DNA from: Chloroflexota bacterium
GTDB taxonomy: Bacteria; Chloroflexota; Anaerolineae; Anaerolineales; Villigracilaceae
NCBI GenBank assembly: GCA_021787595.1
Contig: JAJYLQ010000007.1
Span: 62,001-126,000, forward strand
DNA length: 64,000 nt
Direction of reading: 5' to 3'
Shown here: piece after piece, positions 60,522 through 64,000 of the stretch
Layout of the letters: each line of letters begins with the position of its first letter
Position numbering within the stretch: the stretch's first letter is position 1
Program-made: the position numbers and the translations under genes
The notes under the pieces: generated by a model
Told to the model about the DNA's origin: nothing
The model's input: only the letters and a program-made list of their open reading frames with translations
Database searches by the model: none

Positions 60522-60793
60522 TTACATCAAATACTTTTACAACAAATTTGCCTTTCAGAGTTGGTTCGCCCGATCCTCATACCGGTCTCGGCAGTGTATT
60601 TGCGGCTGCGGTGGTCAACCGGGATTTTCGGAACACACTCTTGCAGAATCCCCAGGCCGCGCTCGAAAGCGGCTATATGGGAGAGCCATTCCTGTTGACG
60701 GCCGAGGAACATTCCCTTCTGACCTCCATAGCGGCGACTTCCCTCACCGACCTGGCCCAACAGATCATGGTATCACAGGGAGTCGGCGATTAG
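60518..60793 (+). CDS. Small RiPP-leader-like (NHLP/Os1348-type) protein
   Basis: A 91-residue protein without cysteines. The core AAAVVNRDFRNTLLQNPQAA with LESGYMGEPFLLTAEEHSLL resembles the conserved leader of nitrile-hydratase-like/Nif11/Os1348 peptide precursors (V-x-R/D-x-x-F-R-x-x-L-L-x-x-P-x-x-A-L, then L-T-x-x-E). The C-terminal tail ISATSLTDLAQQIMV-type sequence is short and has no obvious modified core. It may be a peptide precursor without modification genes, or a partner protein of the regulator. The start overlaps the DUF5317 stop by four bases, so it is in one operon. Confidence 0.65.
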   Translation: MITSNTFTTNLPFRVGSPDPHTGLGSVFAAAVVNRDFRNTLLQNPQAALESGYMGEPFLLTAEEHSLLTSIAATSLTDLAQQIMVSQGVGD

Positions 60794-60868
60794 AAAAGGC
60801 GCCAGCGGGATCGTACTCTTATTGTGTAAACTGGCGCGGTGGAGCGACGCGGCGGAGAAGGGGACGCG

Positions 60869-62392
60869 ATGAAAAGGGGATCATCGCGCCCCGCGTCCCG
60901 CTTTAGGAAACCTGGCGAAAAGATGCTTTTAGATAACCTGCCCAATGCCTCCACTCAATTGAATGCCATCCTTAGGGCGTTCCCGGATTTCCTCCTGATT
61001 TTGGATGAGAACGGATTCATCCTCGATTCCAAGGCTGGCGATTCGATTTTCCCATTCGTACCCGAACAATTCACACTGGGACAATCCATAGCCAATGCTT
61101 TTCCGCCGGATATTGCCGGCAGGTTCCAGCAGATCGTTCAAGACCTGAAGCAAACTCCCGTGATCCAGTCATTCGAATATTCGGTAAAACTCCAACAGAC
61201 GGAGCATTGGTTCGATGCGAAGTTTATTCCAGTCGAATCGGCGCAGGTCATCGTTGTCATTCGGGAGATCACCAGGCATAAGTTGGCCGAAGAAAGAACC
61301 CAGCGCCAATTAAATCGTCTGGCCGCATTACGCGCAATTGACCTGGCCATCTCCTCCACTCTCGATATTCACTTGGCGCTGTCTGTGGTACTGAGTCAAG
61401 TCACCTCCCAATTGAACGTTGATGCGGCGGATATTTTGCTGCTTAATCCGCAGAATAATTTGCTCGAATTTGCAAATGGTGTTGGCTTTCGTACCGAATC
61501 ATTGCAGCAGACGCGCCTGTCCCTGGGGGAAGGGTACGCGGGGGTGGCCGCTCTCAGGCGGCAGGTGATCAGCGTTCCGAACTTGCAGCGCGGAAAGACT
61601 GGTTTTCTTCGTTCGCCAAAATTCGCGGAGGAAGGTTTCCGCTCCTATTATTGCGTTCCGCTCATCGCAAAGGGCCATGTCCGAGGCGTGATGGAAGTCT
61701 TTCATAGAACGCCTCTCACCCCGGACCTCGACTGGTTCGACTTCATGGAGACGCTGGCCGGCCAGGCTGCCATTGCGGTGGAAAACGCAACGTTGTTCAG
61801 GGAGCTGCAGCGCACCAATTTCGAGTTGACCCTGGCTTATAATACAACCATCGAGGGCTGGTCACGCGCCCTCGACCTGCGCGACCGCGATACGGAAGGC
61901 CACACCCGGCGCGTGACCGAGATGGCGCTGAAACTTGCGCGGCGGCTGGGGGTATCCGAGTCGGAACTTATCAATGTTCAACGGGGAGCCATTCTGCACG
62001 ATATTGGCAAAATGGCCATTCCCGACAGCATATTATTGAAGCCCGGCCCCCTAAGCGCCGAAGAATGGAATATCATACGCCAGCATCCGCGTTACGCGCG
62101 TGAACTTCTTTCGCCAATTTCCTTTGTGCGGCCTGCGCTGGACATTCCCGTGTATCATCACGAAAAATGGGATGGGACCGGCTACCCTGACGGGCTGAAA
62201 GAAAATCAAATCCCATTGTACGCGCGGCTGTTTGCCGTGGCGGATGTCTATGACGCGCTTACATCCAACCGTCCGTACCGGCTGGCCTGGACGAAAGAGC
62301 AAGCCATTGCCTACATCCGCGAGCAGAGCGGCAGACATTTTGACCCGGACATGGTCAATCACTTCCTAAATATGCTGGCAGATGAGGACTGA
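60869..62392 (+). CDS. PAS-GAF-HD-GYP signalling protein (c-di-GMP phosphodiesterase-type)
   Basis: From the ATG at 60869 the protein has 507 residues. A PAS domain (about 28-140) starts LRAFPDFLLILDENGFIL. A GAF domain (about 150-310) contains LNVDAADILLLNPQNNLLEF and SYYCVPLIAKGHVRGVMEVF. The HD-GYP domain (about 325-495) has AILHDIGKMAIPD and PVYHHEKWDGTGYPDGLK, with the HD and HHExxDGxGYP motifs complete. It should hydrolyse c-di-GMP or a related nucleotide in response to a small molecule. It could belong to the peptide operon upstream, being 75 bases after the small protein. An alternative GTG start lies at 60839. A strong terminator ends it. Confidence 0.9.
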   Translation: MKRGSSRPASRFRKPGEKMLLDNLPNASTQLNAILRAFPDFLLILDENGFILDSKAGDSIFPFVPEQFTLGQSIANAFPPDIAGRFQQIVQDLKQTPVIQSFEYSVKLQQTEHWFDAKFIPVESAQVIVVIREITRHKLAEERTQRQLNRLAALRAIDLAISSTLDIHLALSVVLSQVTSQLNVDAADILLLNPQNNLLEFANGVGFRTESLQQTRLSLGEGYAGVAALRRQVISVPNLQRGKTGFLRSPKFAEEGFRSYYCVPLIAKGHVRGVMEVFHRTPLTPDLDWFDFMETLAGQAAIAVENATLFRELQRTNFELTLAYNTTIEGWSRALDLRDRDTEGHTRRVTEMALKLARRLGVSESELINVQRGAILHDIGKMAIPDSILLKPGPLSAEEWNIIRQHPRYARELLSPISFVRPALDIPVYHHEKWDGTGYPDGLKENQIPLYARLFAVADVYDALTSNRPYRLAWTKEQAIAYIREQSGRHFDPDMVNHFLNMLADED

Positions 62393-62425
62393 TTGACGCA
62401 GGTCCTGCTTATGATCATCTGTGTG

Positions 62426-62473
62426 GCTCACAAACAAAAGCCGTCAAACATTTGACGGCTTTTGTTTGTGAGC
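62426..62473 (+). terminator. Long terminator hairpin after the HD-GYP gene
   Basis: A 22-bp perfect stem (GCTCACAAACAAAAGCCGTC with its continuation and complement) around a four-base loop ACAT; T-rich arm CTTTTGTTTG. The right arm runs into the duplicated tRNA segment. Confidence 0.85.
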
Positions 62474-62508
62474 GCGGAGAGGCTCGAACTCTCAACCAAT
62501 GGCTTAAA
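62466..62508. repeat. Left copy of 43-bp direct repeat (duplicated tRNA-Lys 3' half)
   Basis: Identical over 43 bases to 62628-62670. It covers the T arm and the 3' side of the anticodon region of the tRNA-Lys gene but nothing of its 5' half. This is the structure left when an integrase uses a tRNA gene as attachment site. Confidence 0.85.
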
Positions 62509-62627
62509 TGAACTTTACAAAATGAGCGTGTTTCGAGCAGTGGATTATCAGAAAACGATAAAAGCCACATACCGTCGAAACCACCATATATAGGCAAGCG
62601 GGGGAGACGACACCGCCACAGATACTG

Positions 62628-62670
62628 TTGTGAGCGCGGAGAGGCTCGAACTCTCAACCAATGGCTTAAA
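62628..62670. repeat. Right copy of 43-bp direct repeat, inside the intact tRNA-Lys gene
   Basis: The same 43 bases in the functional tRNA gene. The 119 bases between the two copies hold no gene; they contain an inverted pair GTTTCGA / TCGAAAC and look like the residue of an excised element. Confidence 0.85.
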
Positions 62671-62702
62671 AGGCCACTGCTCTGCCATTGAGCTACGCGC
62701 CC
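62631..62702 (-). tRNA. tRNA-Lys (anticodon TTT)
   Basis: The minus strand folds into a full cloverleaf. The acceptor stem is GGGCGCG / CGCGCTC. The D arm is GCTC...GAGC, and the anticodon arm GTGGC-CTTTTAA-GCCAT has anticodon TTT. The T arm is GAGAG-TTCGAGC-CTCTC, with discriminator A. No CCA is encoded. The 3' half is duplicated 162 bases away. Confidence 0.95.
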
Positions 62703-62794
62703 GAACGTAAAGCGGACTGCATTCTATCATGGGCAAGTAGAGCCGTCAACGTAATAGACTCGAATCAGGCTGCATCTAACCACATGGAGATAAA

Positions 62795-63118
62795 ATGGCC
62801 GAAGTGAACTATGTAAATGAAAACGATTTTCAAAGCGAGGTCTTGAAGGCGGATAAGCCTGTGTTGGTGGATTTCACCGCAGCGTGGTGCCAGCCCTGCA
62901 AGATGATCGATCCAATCGTGAAGCAACTGGCGCAGGATTGGGATGGCAGGGTAAAAGTCGTCAAGCTCGATGCCGATGAGAACCCCAATGTTTTGATGCA
63001 GTACGGCGTGCTGGGGATTCCCACACTTATCCTCTTCAAATCAGGGGAAGTGAAAGAACGTGTGACTGGGTATCAGCCGAAAGAAAAGCTGGCGACGAAG
63101 CTCAATCCGCATATTTGA
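62795..63118 (+). CDS. trxA: Thioredoxin
   Basis: A 107-residue protein of standard length. VLVDFTAAWCQPCKMIDPIV holds the active site W31-C32-Q33-P34-C35, with Gln in place of the usual Gly. GVLGIPTLILF contains the cis-proline. It reduces disulfides in the cytoplasm. GGAGATAAA lies before the ATG. It is a single gene with a strong bidirectional terminator. Confidence 0.95.
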   Translation: MAEVNYVNENDFQSEVLKADKPVLVDFTAAWCQPCKMIDPIVKQLAQDWDGRVKVVKLDADENPNVLMQYGVLGIPTLILFKSGEVKERVTGYQPKEKLATKLNPHI

Positions 63119-63120
63119 AA

Positions 63121-63175
63121 ATTGAACGGAATCAAAAACGGGTCCGATCGGGACCCGTTTTTGATTCCGTTCAAT
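63121..63175. terminator. Bidirectional terminator between trxA and surE
   Basis: A 25-bp perfect stem (ATTGAACGGAATCAAAAACG and onward to GGGTCC, with its complement) around GATCG. The A- and T-runs serve both convergent genes. Confidence 0.92.
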
Positions 63176-63179
63176 CAGC

Positions 63180-63983
63180 CTATTTTCGCAACTGTTTTTC
63201 GAGTTCACCCAACTCCACCCTCGATGTCATATCCAGGCTGATGGGTGCCACCGATACGACGCGTTTTTTCCGCAAGGCAAAGACGTCGCTGTCCTTGTCC
63301 TCGCCGTCGAGAAAGGCCGCCTCTTTATAATTGACAAAACCGGGAACATCCCACGATTTTCGTTCAGGCGCAACCGGTTCATAATAACGCTGGCGTGCAA
63401 CGCGGGTGACCTGCCATGCAGTTTTCGTTGTGGCGTCCGACGGCACATCTACTTTCAGGATTTGAACGTCCGCGGGCATTTTCTTTTGCAGCAAAATGTT
63501 GGCAAAGAACGCGGTGAAATGAGCCGCGGCCGAGAAATCCACTTCATCAGAATACGAAAGATGATAGCGTTGATCTGCCTGAAGCGAAACCGCCAGTGCC
63601 GGAAATCCCAATGAGGCGCCTTCCATCGCCGCGCCGACCGTGCCGGAGATGGTCACGCCGAGTCCAACATTCTCGCCATAGTTGATTCCCGAAACGACCA
63701 GGTCGGGTTTCTGCGGCATGATTTCCAGCACACCGTGTAACACGGCCTGCGCGGGCGAACCACTTACCGCGTAGACTGTCCAGTCCTGTCCGTTCACGCG
63801 CAGTTTCTCTTCGCGGATCATGCCGCTCGATGAGTTTGGCAGGCTGCGGCCCATTCCCGAGGACTGCTCTTTTGGGGCCGCGACCGTCACATATCCGATC
63901 GAGGCGAGCGCGCCGGCCGCGGCCCAAAGTCCGGGCGAGCGGATTCCGTCATCGTTGGTTAGAAGAATTTGCGGCTTGTCCAT
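63180..63983 (-). CDS. surE: 5'/3'-nucleotidase SurE
   Basis: A 267-residue protein. ILLTNDDGIRSPGLWAAAGA has the catalytic Asp-Asp pair (D11-D12). VAAPKEQSSGMGRSL, DLVVSGINYGENVG and the GTVGAAMEGASLG run match the SurE metal and phosphate loops. It removes phosphate from nucleoside 5'- and 3'-monophosphates. The C-terminal 60 residues are somewhat divergent (FALRKKRVVSVAPISLDM). The gene is oriented towards trxA and ends three bases past the shared terminator; its promoter is near or beyond the window end. Confidence 0.93.
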   Translation of the reverse strand: MDKPQILLTNDDGIRSPGLWAAAGALASIGYVTVAAPKEQSSGMGRSLPNSSSGMIREEKLRVNGQDWTVYAVSGSPAQAVLHGVLEIMPQKPDLVVSGINYGENVGLGVTISGTVGAAMEGASLGFPALAVSLQADQRYHLSYSDEVDFSAAAHFTAFFANILLQKKMPADVQILKVDVPSDATTKTAWQVTRVARQRYYEPVAPERKSWDVPGFVNYKEAAFLDGEDKDSDVFALRKKRVVSVAPISLDMTSRVELGELEKQLRK

Positions 63984-64000
63984 AGTCAGGCAAAAAATGA

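Noticed and set aside
62508-62628. Minus-strand GGTTTCGACGG between the tRNA-Lys repeats recalls the start of tmRNA
   Set aside because: Only about ten bases agree, there is no tag-peptide frame and the stretch is far too short for tmRNA.

Overview
The window looks like chromosomal sequence from a member of the Chloroflexota, most probably Anaerolineae. This is a judgement from gene content and style, not a database result. The pointers are a very large MalT/LuxR-type ATPase regulator ending in a BTAD domain, a DUF5317-type membrane protein, a YkcB-like GT39 protein, homodimeric pyruvate:ferredoxin oxidoreductase beside succinate dehydrogenase and a Rieske/cytochrome b pair, lipoproteins with long Ser/Thr/Pro linkers, and an unusually dense load of short dispersed repeats. 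Most genes are GC-rich. Two stretches are visibly AT-richer: the restriction-modification island at about 47.7-52.0 kb and the second half of the large regulator at about 57.7-59.7 kb.

Layout. 0-5 kb: cytochrome b and Rieske protein, divergent from sdhCDAB. 5-12 kb: metallophosphoesterase, a GT39 glycosyltransferase with a lipoprotein, and a divergent two-component system. 12-22.5 kb: a surface-glycan region with O-antigen ligase, nucleotidyltransferase, radical SAM protein, two methyltransferases, flippase and nucleoside phosphorylase in one leftward operon, plus two divergent GT4 glycosyltransferases. 22.6-33.6 kb: pyruvate:ferredoxin oxidoreductase, Nudix hydrolase, LysM lipoprotein, a large membrane protein, a TPR/zinc-ribbon protein, a phospholipase C-like esterase and small proteins. 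33.7-40.6 kb: an ammonium transporter behind a long leader that contains its own terminator, a decayed cation-efflux gene, a NifX-like protein, two YlbF paralogues, a chromate transporter and an arsenic-type cluster (ArsR, redox protein, permease) beside the stump of an ACR3 pump. 40.7-47.6 kb: EttA with a duplicated 3' end, a BNR-repeat protein, membrane proteins, an MFS transporter and a methyltransferase. 47.7-52 kb: a PLD-type nuclease, an N6-adenine methyltransferase and a D12-class adenine methylase, inserted at the 5' end of hutI. 52-56.4 kb: hutI, arginase, a response regulator and an inositol monophosphatase. 56.4-62.4 kb: a candidate peptide-signalling cassette. 62.4-64 kb: tRNA-Lys with a duplicated 3' half, thioredoxin and SurE.

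The most interesting locus is 56.4-62.4 kb. A giant AAA-type/TPR/winged-helix/BTAD regulator is followed by a terminator. Then comes a promoter carrying two perfect 12-bp direct repeats ending exactly 8 bp before a TATGAT hexamer, which is the geometry used by SARP/BTAD activators. Next are a 47-residue hydrophobic peptide, a DUF5317-like membrane protein, a 91-residue protein resembling RiPP-leader (NHLP/Os1348-like) precursors and an HD-GYP sensor. The other strong signals are the amtB leader, which has the promoter / structured region / terminator layout of a riboswitch, and the dispersed repeats that have entered at least three proteins in frame.
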